From assembly GCA_030247885.1 (NCBI GenBank), contig JAPDRO010000003.1, forward strand, positions 558,001 through 622,000: a stretch of 64,000 nucleotides of DNA. The letters run 5' to 3'. This DNA comes from Taxawa tesnikishii (nom. ined.) (lineage: Eukaryota; Ascomycota; Dothideomycetes; Dothideales). The position numbers and the translations under genes were made by a program. Shown in pieces: positions 10,295 through 20,748 of the stretch. The notes under the pieces were generated by a model, which saw only the letters and a list, made by a program, of their open reading frames with translations, made no database searches and was not told the DNA's origin. Each line of letters begins with the position of its first letter. Position 1 is the first letter of the stretch.

Positions 10295-12081
10295 TCATCC
10301 CATCTTCGCTTCATCCATGTTACGGATGAACATGCCAAACCACTTGACCGCATTGATATGCGCCACGACACTGACCCTCTCATCCACGGTATGGATGCCG
10401 GACAAGCCATCCTTATTGCCCTTCTCATACCCCGGCCCGAAGCGGAAAATATGCCTCGACAGGTCCCAGTAGTATCTCGTGTCGGTGTTTCCGGTCATGA
10501 TCCCCGGCGCAACCAGCATATCCTCACCGTATAGCGCGCGCAGGGTGCCGGAGAGTACGCCATAGGGCGACAGCACGCCGTTGTCGGAGCGCAGAGTCGT
10601 GGGCGTCACGGGCGCGGGCTCGAGCGTCGTGTTGGAAGCCGACAGCATGATGCTGCTGGGCGCCTCGGCGGCGTCGTCGAAGGCGTGCACGGTGAGGTTG
10701 TACTTTGCGCCGACGTGCTTGGCCAGGCGTGTCAGCTTGGCGTGGACGTCCCTAGGCCGTTCACCGATGTTGACACGGTGGTTGACGATGGCCGAAGCAC
10801 GCTCGGGGAGTGCGTTGACCTTGGCGCCGCCCGAGATGACGTCCACGGCCTGCGAGGTCTGCACTAAGTAGCGCGAGAATAGATCTTCGGCGGCCGCGGC
10901 TTCAGCGAGAGGGTCGCCTTTCTTGCTGCAGGTGTTGTGCGGTTTGGAACGCTTGTGGAGCAGCTTGCGCAGCTTAGATGGAAAGTCTGGGCTGTACTCG
11001 GCACCGCATTGCAGCTGGCCGAGGAAGGGGTTCTTGTCGTCAAGGCGAGGAGTGAAGGGGTGAGCTTCGATAAGGGTAATGAATTCGCTCAGGACGCCGA
11101 TACTGGTGTGCCAGGATGGAACAGAGGAGTGGCCGCCAGGCATGCGGATAGTAATGGTCACGTCTGTGTAACCCTTCTCAGCCACAGCAGGTGCGGCATA
11201 GTCAGTGCCCCATTTGTTCTCCACGCCCATACCCTCGTCCACGATCGCTGCGAAAGCATCCTTACCATACCGCTCCAGGAGGAAGGGAGCCAAGTGGCCT
11301 GCGCCTTCTCTGCCGGAGATCTCCTCATCGAAGCCGAATGAGAGGACAACGGTTCGGTTTGGTTTGAAGTCTGCAGCGAGCAGGAGCTCCACCGTCTCCA
11401 TGATCGCAATTAGCTGGTTCTTGCAGTCAGAAGAACCGCGACCCCAGATGTACTTTCCATCGTAGTAACCAGAGAATGGAGGGTGGGTCCAAGCATCAAT
11501 AGTGCTGTCTGGGACAGGCACAACGTCCTGGTGAGCCATGAGCAGCGTAGGCTTCAGGTCGCTATCGGTTCCCTCCCATGTATAAACCAGTCCATGAACG
11601 TTCACCAACTCTTTCTGAAGATGCTTATGTACCAGGGGAACGTGTCCTCGAGATAAGACTCGAATTTGTAGAAGATGTCCCAGCGCTTGTCCTCACCAAT
11701 CTCACCCAGGTCGTCGAACGACATCGAAGGGATCTGCACAGCACCCGACAGTCTGGCAATGGACTGGTTTTGGAAGGTACCCGACGACACAAAGTCTTCC
11801 ATCTCTTTCAGCTTGCTGGTGGTCTGCTCCGGGAACAATGGATCGACCTGTGCGCAATGCGACTTCGGGGACTCGCGGTGCTTGCTCATCCATTGCGAGC
11901 CGTTGCCGGTATGGAAAAATTGCAAGACCGAAGGCAAACGAATGAGGAGTACCAGAACGGCCACCCATGTGTAAATGAGCACACGCTTGCGCCGAGTACT
12001 CGACGACTTCGTAGGCTGCTCCGCCGGAGCGGTGTATGGGAGCTCTGCTTTCTCGGAGGCCATTGCTGTGGGACGAAGCAT
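10295..12081 (-). CDS. M20 family metallopeptidase, carboxypeptidase S-like
   Basis: Zinc carboxypeptidase of the M20 family, similar to vacuolar carboxypeptidase S (Gly-Xaa carboxypeptidase), which releases C-terminal residues from small peptides for nitrogen recycling. About 595 aa. A type II membrane anchor follows a short basic tail (RVLIYTWVAVLVLLIRL, about residues 33-49). The metal ligands lie in MAHQDVVPV (His), WGRGSSDCKNQL (Asp), DEEISGREGAGH (catalytic Glu) and VDEGMG; the usual dimerisation domain sits between them. The two halves lie in different frames and join at a C4 run (plus-strand 11635-11638), where one more C restores the conserved stretch TFPLVHKHLQKELVNVHGL; a homopolymer undercall is likely. 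The alternative start MASEKAEL lies 6 codons further in. A TATA-like GTATATA lies near 12137. Confidence 0.85.
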
Positions 12082-13060
12082 TGTCGACAGACCTTCGTGA
12101 CTGGAGGGGTGGCTGTGTTCACAGCTCGAGGGCAGGCATTGTATATACGGCGGAGCTGCCTTGCCCTCGGAGGTGGAGCTGTTGTTCCTGCGTCATTGCG
12201 AGCTTCCTGTTTGGGGAAGCTCAGATAGCGATCCGGCGGAGAGGGCGGCTACTCTTGCCCGTCCGCCTTCCTATAACGGAAACGTTAGGCATGATGAAAC
12301 ATTGTTAGGATGTTGTTGACATTCAGCTGCACAACGGTTTCCGGATAATGGAGATAGTCTCGAGACTCAGCGATAGCAGCGGAAAGCACTAAGATAGCGC
12401 CAAGCACACAAGCTCAAGCTCATGCTGGCCTTATGCAAATGACAAGGACAATACTCCTTCTGGATCAGAAGCGAGTAGATTAAGTGAAGCCAAAACGATG
12501 CCGAAGCAGAGCTAAAGTAATGCTCGAATGAGACAAAAGTGAAGCTCAAGTGAAGCGCTTCAGCTACTGCCCTCTCAAGTATCAAGATGATAGCTAGATA
12601 CCAGCAAAGCCGGTAAGGGTACCGTAGTCAGATGTTCTCTGTCATACTCGGAGGGTACCATTTCATACGTCGCCGGTAGCATATTGCCAAAACGTACCTG
12701 TGCCGAACGTGTATAGTATCGAATTCTTATGGAACAGTAAGATGCTCATCTTGTCTCCCTTTGGATCGCCAGTATCATGTTCCTCCACATCCCATCAACA
12801 ACCAACAGGTCAGGCCGAACCCATCAAAGAAGGGAGAAAGAACTCTTGAAACTGCAAGAAAACCACCGAATGATAAATACAACAAGAGAGTGAGATCAAA
12901 ACCGGATCAGACTCCGCCCAGATGCATTTCCATAGCCTTGCCGGCATAACTCCAAAGTTCATTTACAAGCCGTTAAAACAGTCGTAAGCGCATAATGGTA
13001 TCAAACAACGCCTCAGTGTCCAGAGCGTCCAGAGCACTCAAGCCCGATCCCTTCCTCCCC
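12082..13060. other. Intergenic region with repeat array C
   Basis: Upstream of the M20 gene and downstream of the Ser-rich gene. It holds array C at 12481-12557. The rest shows no coding or RNA signal. Confidence 0.5.
12481..12557 (-). repeat. Degenerate 11-bp tandem array C (AGCTTCACTTC family)
   Basis: Read on the minus strand from 12557 it is seven exact 11-mers, including CGCTTCACTTG, AGCTTCACTTT and GGCTTCACTTA; intermediate units are diverged. It has the same length (77 bp) and unit count as array A but the opposite orientation. Confidence 0.75.
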
Positions 13061-14205
13061 TTATCGTAACAAGCCACTCTCCACCCTGCGTATCCTCGGC
13101 TGCTTCTTCGCGAGCACAGTCTTGGGTGCGATGGATGCCATCGAGTCTTGGCGCTTCACCAACGGTCTGCCAGCCTTGCCGTTCCTCGGGTCGTCCTCGT
13201 CACTCTCCGGGAATGGCGGCAGTTCCAGGGTAGGCGAGCGCTCGTTAGCACCACGGGCAATCATCTTGGGCCTGTAGACGGCTGGCGAAGTAGGTGGCGC
13301 CCGAGGCGCAGTCATGGGCTGGGTTGTAGGCTGCAGGGTTGGCACAGTCTCGGATGAGGCTGTGCGTTTGTAGAGCGAAGTCAGACGGAACCGAGAGGTC
13401 TTCTTCACAGCCTTGGGAGTCGAATCCACGTCTTCCTGGCCTTTGCGGGCGTTGAAGTAGCTGAAGTCTGGATTCCTGGGCGTCCTTGGTGTGATGGGGA
13501 GAACTCAGAAGTAGGAGTCTGGGCTTCGTGGTCGAGGATGGGTGTCGAGGGTGCTGATCCGGATGGATGGTACGTCTCCGGTGGAGGCGATGCGTTGCTC
13601 GATTCACTTGCGCTAGACTTGCGGCTGTGTGAAGAGATGCGGCTGAGGCGGGACACGGGACCATGGATTGGTGAAGTTGCAGCCCGCTTGAGGGTAGGCT
13701 TAGCACCAGTGGGCGATGAAGGAACGTCGATGACCTTGGGCCGTCCAACTACCTTGAGGACAACTGCCTGGGCCTTGCCGCATTGCTGCTCGACAAAGGT
13801 GCAGCTCTCTGCAAGAAGCTCGGGGAAGTTGGTCTCCAAGTTGTCAAGGTCCAGCGAAGCTTCACAAGTGCTGTCCAGCGAAGCGGAGGTCATGCTGTCC
13901 GAGTCCGAGGTCGACAGGGGTTCTTCTTCGGAAAGATACGAGTGATAAAAGAGCGGCTCGGCGACGAGGTCGGTGATAGAAGCAGAAACCAAAGGAGTGT
14001 GTTTAGGATCAGTAATACATGACAGCGAGGGCGTCCCCTGAAGAAAAGGCAGCGGAATGGCAGCACTGTCCCCTGATGCACTGGACCGCCTGGAGCGATC
14101 TTCTGCGCTGCATTCACGCTTTGGCCGGTGTGTGACTATGCTGTTGGTCCTAGTTGGAGACCAAGGGCGGGCCGGCTTCGAATGTGGAGAAGGGTCGGAA
14201 TGCAT
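13061..14205 (-). CDS. Ser/Pro-rich protein of unknown function
   Basis: About 381 aa, not recognised. The N-terminal half starts MHSDPSPHSKPARPW and contains a more ordered block (DLDNLETNFPELLAESCTF, then GKAQAVVLKVVGRPKVIDVP). The rest is low-complexity Ser/Pro/Thr with basic patches and ends RIRRVESGLLR. The last third is in another frame. The join is a C4 run (plus-strand G run at 13496-13499), where one extra C gives the continuous stretch SPITPRTPRNPDFSYFNARK. The many basic-Ser sites suggest a phosphorylated, possibly cytoskeletal or regulatory protein, but that is a guess. The start could lie further upstream through an unseen intron. Confidence 0.6.
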
Positions 14206-14694
14206 CCTTGTCGTATGCAGACGCTACTGTACTACTTGCAGCTGATGCGAGCGGAGACAGCACGCTCGAGCGACTGGCGGTAAAGGAGAATTTTCCGGTT
14301 TATCCGCTGCGTGATGGAGTGACAGTGATGAGGCCGTGGACGCTGTAGAACAGTGAGTAGACGAGGGCAGACCAAAGCCTATTGAACTGCCGCTTGTCGT
14401 TCTGTGGATTGCGCTACTCTGGTTAAATGAAGCAACCCTGAATGATCGACAGCCGGGGATGGTTGGTGGACAGAGCGGCAACTGGTGTGCCTCAGACTGG
14501 CGAGAGAATGTTTCGAAGCGCTTCAGAGGCGACAGCCCTCAATAAATCGGAATTCGAGAGGGCATCAATGAGGAGTCAACCTGAGGCGGGTGCTTGCGGG
14601 ACGGGAGCTGGGCAACTGCAGCTTTCCTCCGTCAAACGGGGCACGTTCTGAGGCGAGGGGAAGGGCCAGGGCAGCACTGGTGGACAGAGGCACG

Positions 14695-14750
14695 CAGCAG
14701 TAGCAATAGCAATAGCAGTAGCAATAGCAGTAGCAATAGCAGTAGCAGCA
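14695..14750. repeat. AGC-AAT/AGC-AGT microsatellite
   Basis: Imperfect alternation of AGCAAT, AGCAGT and AGC units over about 55 bp, upstream of the Ser-rich gene. Confidence 0.85.
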
Positions 14751-16609
14751 GGGAGGACGGAGCACGCGTTTGGTCGAGGGTTACATTACTTCTTTAACAC
14801 CGCGTCACACAGAGACACTCATGCTGCATCCAACGAGGCTGGACAACAACCTCGTCAACTGGCGTCTTTTCCACCTAGCGTCAGCGTCAGCAAAACCCTC
14901 CAACTCTTGCACATCGGGCGGCGTTTTTGACTTTTGGCTTTTGGCTGCCAACGGGCCTCCAGCACGCGGCTGAACGAGCGCGTCTTTGGCTCAGCCTCTG
15001 CAGTCATTGGGTCGATGGGAAATGGGGTAAAGACGCCAAACACGATCTTGTTCAGATAGGCTAGGCACGGGAGGAGGCATAAACTCCACACCACTGCCAC
15101 CAAGCCAAGACCACCGTTGGCCAACCCGCCGAGACAGCCCACCATTTGCAGCCATTTGCAAACAGAGGGGCGCACCAAACACACACACGCTCCGTGTCCA
15201 ATCCGGCTACGGAGACACGGCTGATAATTGTCCGATGTAGACATACTGTTATCCACGACAATGACGTCTATACGTCTGAGACTCTGTCTGCCGTGGGAAT
15301 ACGATTATAAGATCGAAGGATGCTGCGGTACATGCAATGCACATGTTTTGGGGGCGGTCAGCAAATACACGGAACACGAAAATAGCTGAAACATCCCTCG
15401 CCAATCGGACGCGCGACCTTGGCCGAAAATCGCGTTGACATGGCCTTTTGCACTTTCTGTTTGTCTGTCTGAGAAAAACGTCTCAGCCTCTCCGCAACCC
15501 TTTCTCCTGAAACGCTCTCGCGAACCACCGAAACGAACGTCGTTGCAGGACCTCGCCGACTCCAGAATACCCCTGTCACCTTCTGGAAGTACACACAGTG
15601 CTCGACGGCTGCGCATTGCTGATCTTGCGCAAGGCTCACCGGACGCCGCGTTGCCTGACGGCACGCCTGTCGCCCTGGCGTTATGCAAGTCAGCAGGCCT
15701 ATCTCGCGTGTCTTGCTCCTTAGGCATCTGTTGTGCTGCCAACGACTGAACCGCAATTGTCTCGATCTTGTTTGTCCCTTGATGCTCCGCCAAGGCAAGA
15801 CAACTGATGTACTTGTTCCGGCCGCGATCCTCACAAACATCATCAGGGCTTGGTACAACGGAGTCACTCTTCCTCTGCCAAACGTCTTCCGACCCACTTT
15901 AACATATGATTTTTGCGGCGTCGAGCGGAAGACAACGCGTGATACAGTAGTCACTCCGCCCGAGTCTGACGTCCAGGAGTACGAAAACGGCAAAGAAGCC
16001 CAGACGCCCAACGGCTCCGCGTCGTGAGCAGTGTGGTATCCTGTCCACTCCTTGCGCAATCCAGTCCCCTGCTTTAGTCATGGACGAGGTGATATTCTGC
16101 TGTCTACCCCTCTCTGCCAGCCTGCAGAACGCTTTCAACGTTACACCGTTGCTATCTTGCTCCGTATTATCGCCGATACCATCCCGAACCGCAAACGGTA
16201 TATTCCACTGAGGCTGGGTTCACAAACGGTTGTTAGTACTCGAGTCGTACCTCGTGGCAACGGTCGACAAGCCATAGCATTCTGAGTGACGGGAAAAACA
16301 GGCCAGCAGGAACTCTCAGTGTGGCCCTTTTCCCGGCTTTCAAGCTCTCGATAGCTTGACAATACTACAAAAACCTTAGTGTAAAACATGCAGGTAGGCC
16401 AATTGGTTTCGCTAACGCCAGAAGAATAGTCCCATTGAGTACTTACCTTCTCCGTCTCCCGTATATTTCCATTTCACGCAAAGATACCGCCCGTCTCTAA
16501 AAGCACTTCCTGTCCTAGTTCGCAAATTTCAGCTGATCCCTGGTATTTCCCACTAGTGCTACACTATCATGATGAAACTTCCAAGGACAGTGATCAGGTA
16601 CCTCGCTCG

Positions 16610-16675
16610 AGCTTCACTTCATTCTCAGTTTAACCTCAGCAAACCGTCTTATCAGCTTCACACCAGCTTCACTGA
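16610..16675 (+). repeat. Degenerate 11-bp tandem array D (AGCTTCACTTC family)
   Basis: Six 11-mers: AGCTTCACTTC at 16610, three diverged units, then AGCTTCACACC (16654) and AGCTTCACTGA (16665). About 625 bp upstream of the cupin gene. Two further weak units may occur near 17116. Confidence 0.7.
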
Positions 16676-17300
16676 TGATTAGCCTAAACCATTCCTTTGC
16701 GGTTATCAATGGTGAAGGGGAATATCATTGTCTGTACAAGCAGCCTCTTCTGCCTCACCACTCTCTCCAGAACATCTCACAGTTCCTATGTGCGCCTTCA
16801 TCAGAAGGCGTGACTCCTCGGCATTTATTCTGTGATTGTCATAACAGCCGTAGTTTCGTTATATACAGTCGGTTCTTGTTCCTGCATCTACGTAAAATCA
16901 TATGCTTTCCATTCTTGTTCGGATGACTACCATAAGGCTCAGTTGAGCGCCTGCGACCTTGGAGAAGGAACGCTCGTTTTGGATGAACAAGTAGAGGGAT
17001 CTATCGCACGAGGCCCGCTCAACTTGGATCTGTTCTCGGATGTGCTACTCGGCGCATTGTTCGTATCTCTCAATGCCCCTTCCGAGAAGAGTAGATACAC
17101 CTCCGCATTTTGAAGCTTAACCTCGGCTTACATACACATACATCCTAATCTTGCTCATCATGGAGTACCACGTCCGTAAAAACAGACATACAGAACTGCA
17201 ACTACGTCTCGAGTAACCTCCAAGGACATTGTACGGCATCTTTGTCCTCCCGCGTTTCTCAAAGAATTAGCCCATTTACGACCCGTCCCTATAAAAATCA

Positions 17301-17821
17301 ATGGCGGAACAACAGCATCATCATCACCACCACCATCACCATGAGGAGCAAGCCTCGTCCGCCACCTCACCGTCATCGTGGAAAGAAACCGGCGTTCGCG
17401 TGATACCCTCCGACAGCCTCGACCACAACACAGCTCAGACTCCCGGCATGGACCGCGCCGCCGCCATCAACTTCGCGCGCGTCGGGGCGCAGAAACTCTG
17501 GGCGGGCACCGTGACCATCCACGCCTCCGCCAAGACCGGGGCGCATCACCACGGGCATCTCGAGTCCGTGATCTACGTCCTCAAGGGCAAGGCGCGCATG
17601 CGCTGGGGCGAGAAGTTGGAGTATGTGGCGGAGGCCGGGCCGGGGATTTCATCTACGTGCCGCCGTGGGTACCGCATCAGGAGATCAATGCCAGCGAGGA
17701 CGAGACGTTGGAGTGCGTGCTTATGAGGAGTGATAGTGAGGCCGTGGCCATCAACTTGGATATCGAGCCCGTGGAGAAGCCGGAGAATGTTAAATGGATT
17801 GATCCGACGCATCCGCATTGA
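17301..17821 (+). CDS. Cupin-domain protein with natural N-terminal His9 run
   Basis: Small single-domain cupin of about 173 aa. Residues 6-14 are nine histidines encoded by mixed CAT/CAC codons, followed by EEQ. The cupin core shows the first metal motif (TGAHHHGHLESVIYVLKG, with His-His, Glu and a following Gly) and the second (GDFIYVPPWVPHQEINA). The two motifs are in different frames; the join is a G4 run at 17642-17645, where one more G restores the conserved glycine-aspartate of motif 2, so a homopolymer undercall is likely. The protein ends VKWIDPTHPH. The enzymatic role of stand-alone cupins of this kind is usually unknown. A TATAAAAA tract ends only a few bases before the ATG, too close to be a normal TATA box unless the real start is further downstream. 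Confidence 0.8.
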
Positions 17822-19159
17822 TACCCGGAACCAAGCACATGAGGATCGCTTGTCGCGCACCAAAGTAGGAAGACACTACAGAGAAGCCGGGAGTTCGATT
17901 GCTGTAGGGGTGCGGGCTAGATTGCACAGATGCTCGATTCTGATGGGTCCCCGCCGTCGCGAGTTGTGAATGGGTACACTGATACAACAAAGCATGCCAG
18001 CGCTCAACTGCTTCTTGCCCTCCGCCCAAGCTCAACTTCGCTTGATGGACTAAACGATTGTTACGGTTTTGAAGGGGCGTTTTCGAAGACGTTATGTACA
18101 TTACGCCAACCTGCGAACCAGTAATCAGACGTTACCACTCCGATCCTCTTATACGTCTTATCCTGGATATGCTCCAAAGGGAGAGCGAAATGATCAGTGA
18201 CCCGCAAATACCATGCCGCTATATTCTCCCTGTTCTACGTTTCGAAGAGCCAATTCGGTATCTCTGTGCACAGCTGGAGATCATTATCCGCAGGAACATT
18301 CTCCACCTCATGAACCAAGTGGACACGATCACCGCATTGCTCGCCCTTTTCCCTGTATCGGAGAGTCTTCAGCACGCAATGAGCGAATTTGAGCTCTCCT
18401 CGAAGGACGAGAAGGCAGTTCGCATTGTCCACCGCGCCGAACATGTCGAATGAGGATATCGGGGTGCGCTCACGGATACGATCCAGGTCTCCACAAAAGC
18501 ATAGATCCACAGGTGCTTTTTACTACCCCATTTTGGCAGGTGGGACGTGGTTTGGATGTCATCATCTTGGGGAACCTCTTCAGGACGGTGCAATTGATCG
18601 GACTCTAGCATCGCCTCGAACATCTTCAGTTGCTCGATATGGTGTTTCACACCGCTGAATTGGGGCCGAACAGCGAGATACTAGAACTGTCGAGAGGATA
18701 CATAGAGCGTAAGCTTAACATACCCCAGCCTTGTCGCTGTTGTAGATATGTAGATCTTCTGTAGGGTACGCAGTCACGCAAGACTGCCGTTCCGGACCGC
18801 ATGGCTAATCAGTAAAGAAATCAAGGTTAATCAGGGTGGTATGCGAGTAACAGCAAGGGTAAAAGTCATTCATCTGTTTTCGGCTCGACTACCCGCGATC
18901 GAAGCGAGAGAAGGAAGATGCGTCAGCCCATTGTATCACGTCGGTCACGCAGTACTTAGGAATTGACCGCTAGGATAAGAACACGAGAGTATCAATACCC
19001 ACTCCCCGACGGTTCACCTTTGTAGAATATGAAGTGGGACCCAAAATTTTCTCAAGAGCATCCGGCTGAGACAATGTTCTTTTTGAGTACCATTAACGCC
19101 AAATCAGTCATACAAGCGTAGCTCTGCACAATATCCTAATTCAATATAGTGCTGATCGT
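17822..19159. other. Intergenic region, possible weak gene inside
   Basis: Between the 3' end of the cupin gene and the 3' end of the PDI gene. Apart from the doubtful minus-strand frame at 18235-18650, nothing was seen. Confidence 0.4.
18235..18650 (-). CDS. Doubtful ORF, unknown, joined across a T run
   Basis: A frame starting MKHHIEQLKMFEAMLESDQ at 18650 continues in a second frame (ERTPISSFDMFGAVDNANC to NWLFET) if the A4 run at 18495-18498 (plus strand) is one base short. That is the same kind of break seen in the certain genes, which gives it some support. I recognise no domain, and it may be a relic or chance. Confidence 0.3.
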
Positions 19160-20313
19160 TTACAACTCCTCCTTGCCCTTGACACCAGCAGCCTCCTTCA
19201 GCTTAGTCAAGATGTTACTCCTCTTCATCAAATCATCCATCTTCTCTGGCGCAAGACCGCCCTTCTTCAACAGGCCGGACAGACGGTTCAGCTCCTTCTC
19301 GACATATCCAACATTGGCCTGGCTCTTGCCGAATGCCTTGACGTAGTACTCGGCGTACTTGTCCTTCAGGGCACCAGCAGCCTTGCTGAGCTCCTCAGAC
19401 ACGCTGTCACTGCCCGCCTGGGCCTTGGCAATGATGGTGTCGAGGCTTGGGATCGTGCCGGCGATGGCGTCGAGGCCACCACCAGCGACGCGGTGAGTGC
19501 CGGCCTTGTCGTTGACGAAGGAGATGAGGTCGGCCTCGGAGCGGCCGCCGGTGTAGGGAACGGCTTCCTTGGAGCCCTTGGGGAAAAACTTGATGGTGGG
19601 GTAAGACTTCACCTCCTGGTCCTGGGCGGTGGCCTTGGAGTTGGGGGCTTCAGCGTCGACCTTGGCGATCAGAACTGAGGGCTCAAAGGCGAAGTCATTG
19701 GCGAGGGTCTCCCAAGTAGGGGCGAGGTTCTTGCAGTCTGCGGCACGTGTTCAGTCAGCTTTGATCGGACGTTTGAGTACATGGAGGTAGACATACGACC
19801 GCACCATGGCGCAGTGAATGCAACAAGAACGTCCTTGTCTCCACCAATCTGCTGCTTGAAGGTGGTATCCGTGAGCATCTCGACGTTGCTGGGAGCTGCC
19901 TTCTTGGCCTTCGATTTCAAGCCAGTCTTCTCCGAGATGAACGCGCTCAAACTCTCCAGATCTCTTCCACTCTTGTAGTCCTCTGGCTTATCGCTCTTTC
20001 CGTCGAACCACTTCAGGGTTGGGAAGCCCTGAACACCGAAACGCCTTCCCAGGTCACGGTGCTCATCAGCATCGACCTTTGCGATTGTGACCTTGTCCTT
20101 CTGTCCCTCAAAGCTGGCTGCAAGCTCCTCGTAAACTGGGGCAAGGTTCTTGCAGTGACCGCACCATGGCGCGAAGAACTCCACAAGAGCTGGTTTGCCG
20201 CTCTTTAGGACGATATCGTCAAAGTTCGAGGGGAGGAGGTCGATGACGGCGCTGGCGGCGGCGCTGGTGCCAGCCAGAGCTGCGACGACGAGCGTTGAAA
20301 AGTTGAGACGCAT
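19160..20313 (-). CDS. ER protein disulfide isomerase, two thioredoxin domains plus ERp29-like tail
   Basis: Catalyses disulfide formation and exchange in the ER lumen; of the tigA/ERp38 type. Exon 1 is 19797-20313, the 59-bp intron 19738-19796, exon 2 19160-19737; 364 aa. A signal peptide (STLVVAALAGTSAAASA) is followed by thioredoxin domain 1 with APWCGHCKNL (CGHC at 51-54) and domain 2 with the same active site (CGHC at 171-174). The intron splits the second CGHC codon series. A helical C-terminal region resembling the ERp29 C-domain follows (YAEYYVKAFGK and on). The protein ends KEEL, a plausible variant of the KDEL/HDEL retrieval signal. Both halves are in frame with no breaks. The start at 20313 gives the signal peptide directly. 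Confidence 0.95.
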
Positions 20314-20748
20314 TGTTGATATCCCTGATTTATGGTGTCGAAGAAGGGACGGCGGCAACGGGAGGTAGGAGTTGTAGGATATATAAACAGGGTCTCGATT
20401 ACCTAAGCTGGGGGCGGAAGCGGTGAAGTGGACACGAATGCTGCTTCTATTCAGATAAGGCACAGCCTCACGCTTTGAAATACAACGGGAAGTGGATACT
20501 GTGGAGATCCTACGGCACTCCCCAGCAGCACATACGAGACAACGCTTCTGTAACTGGACTTTTTGGTCAATCAATATTGTCTTTGATACTTTCTCTGGAT
20601 AGCAAGTCAAACCATCTGCATCGTTGTAGCTTAGGGGTATCTAGCAATCGTAGCAACCTACTCAAAACACCGCCCAATGCATCGCCATTTTCCTCCCCTC
20701 TTCTACCTGTACACTTCCCGCGATAGTCCTCTCTTGACTGTCTGCGTC
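20314..20748. other. Intergenic region upstream of PDI
   Basis: About 435 bp between the PDI start and the TFIIIC 3' end. It is the probable PDI promoter. No clear UPRE or TATA element was recognised. Confidence 0.4.

Larger units (their letters stand above)
14206..17300. other. 3.1 kb gene-poor region
   Basis: Holds the AGC-rich microsatellite (14695-14750) and array D (16610-16675). The longest open frame (15358-16059, minus, 233 codons) has no membrane, domain or splice features I can recognise and looks like chance. No tRNA or transposon remnant was seen. Confidence 0.45.

Noticed and set aside
15358-16059. 233-codon minus-strand frame in the gene-poor region
   Set aside because: No recognisable domain, signal peptide, membrane segment or splice partner; Arg/Ser-rich composition typical of chance frames.
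17288-17298. TATAAAAA just before the cupin ATG
   Set aside because: Too close to the start codon to act as a TATA box for this ATG.
20620-20680. tRNA-like string (GTAGCTTAGGGGTAT)
   Set aside because: Resembles a D-arm/A-box but no T-arm (GGTTCRA) or acceptor stem pairs within range.
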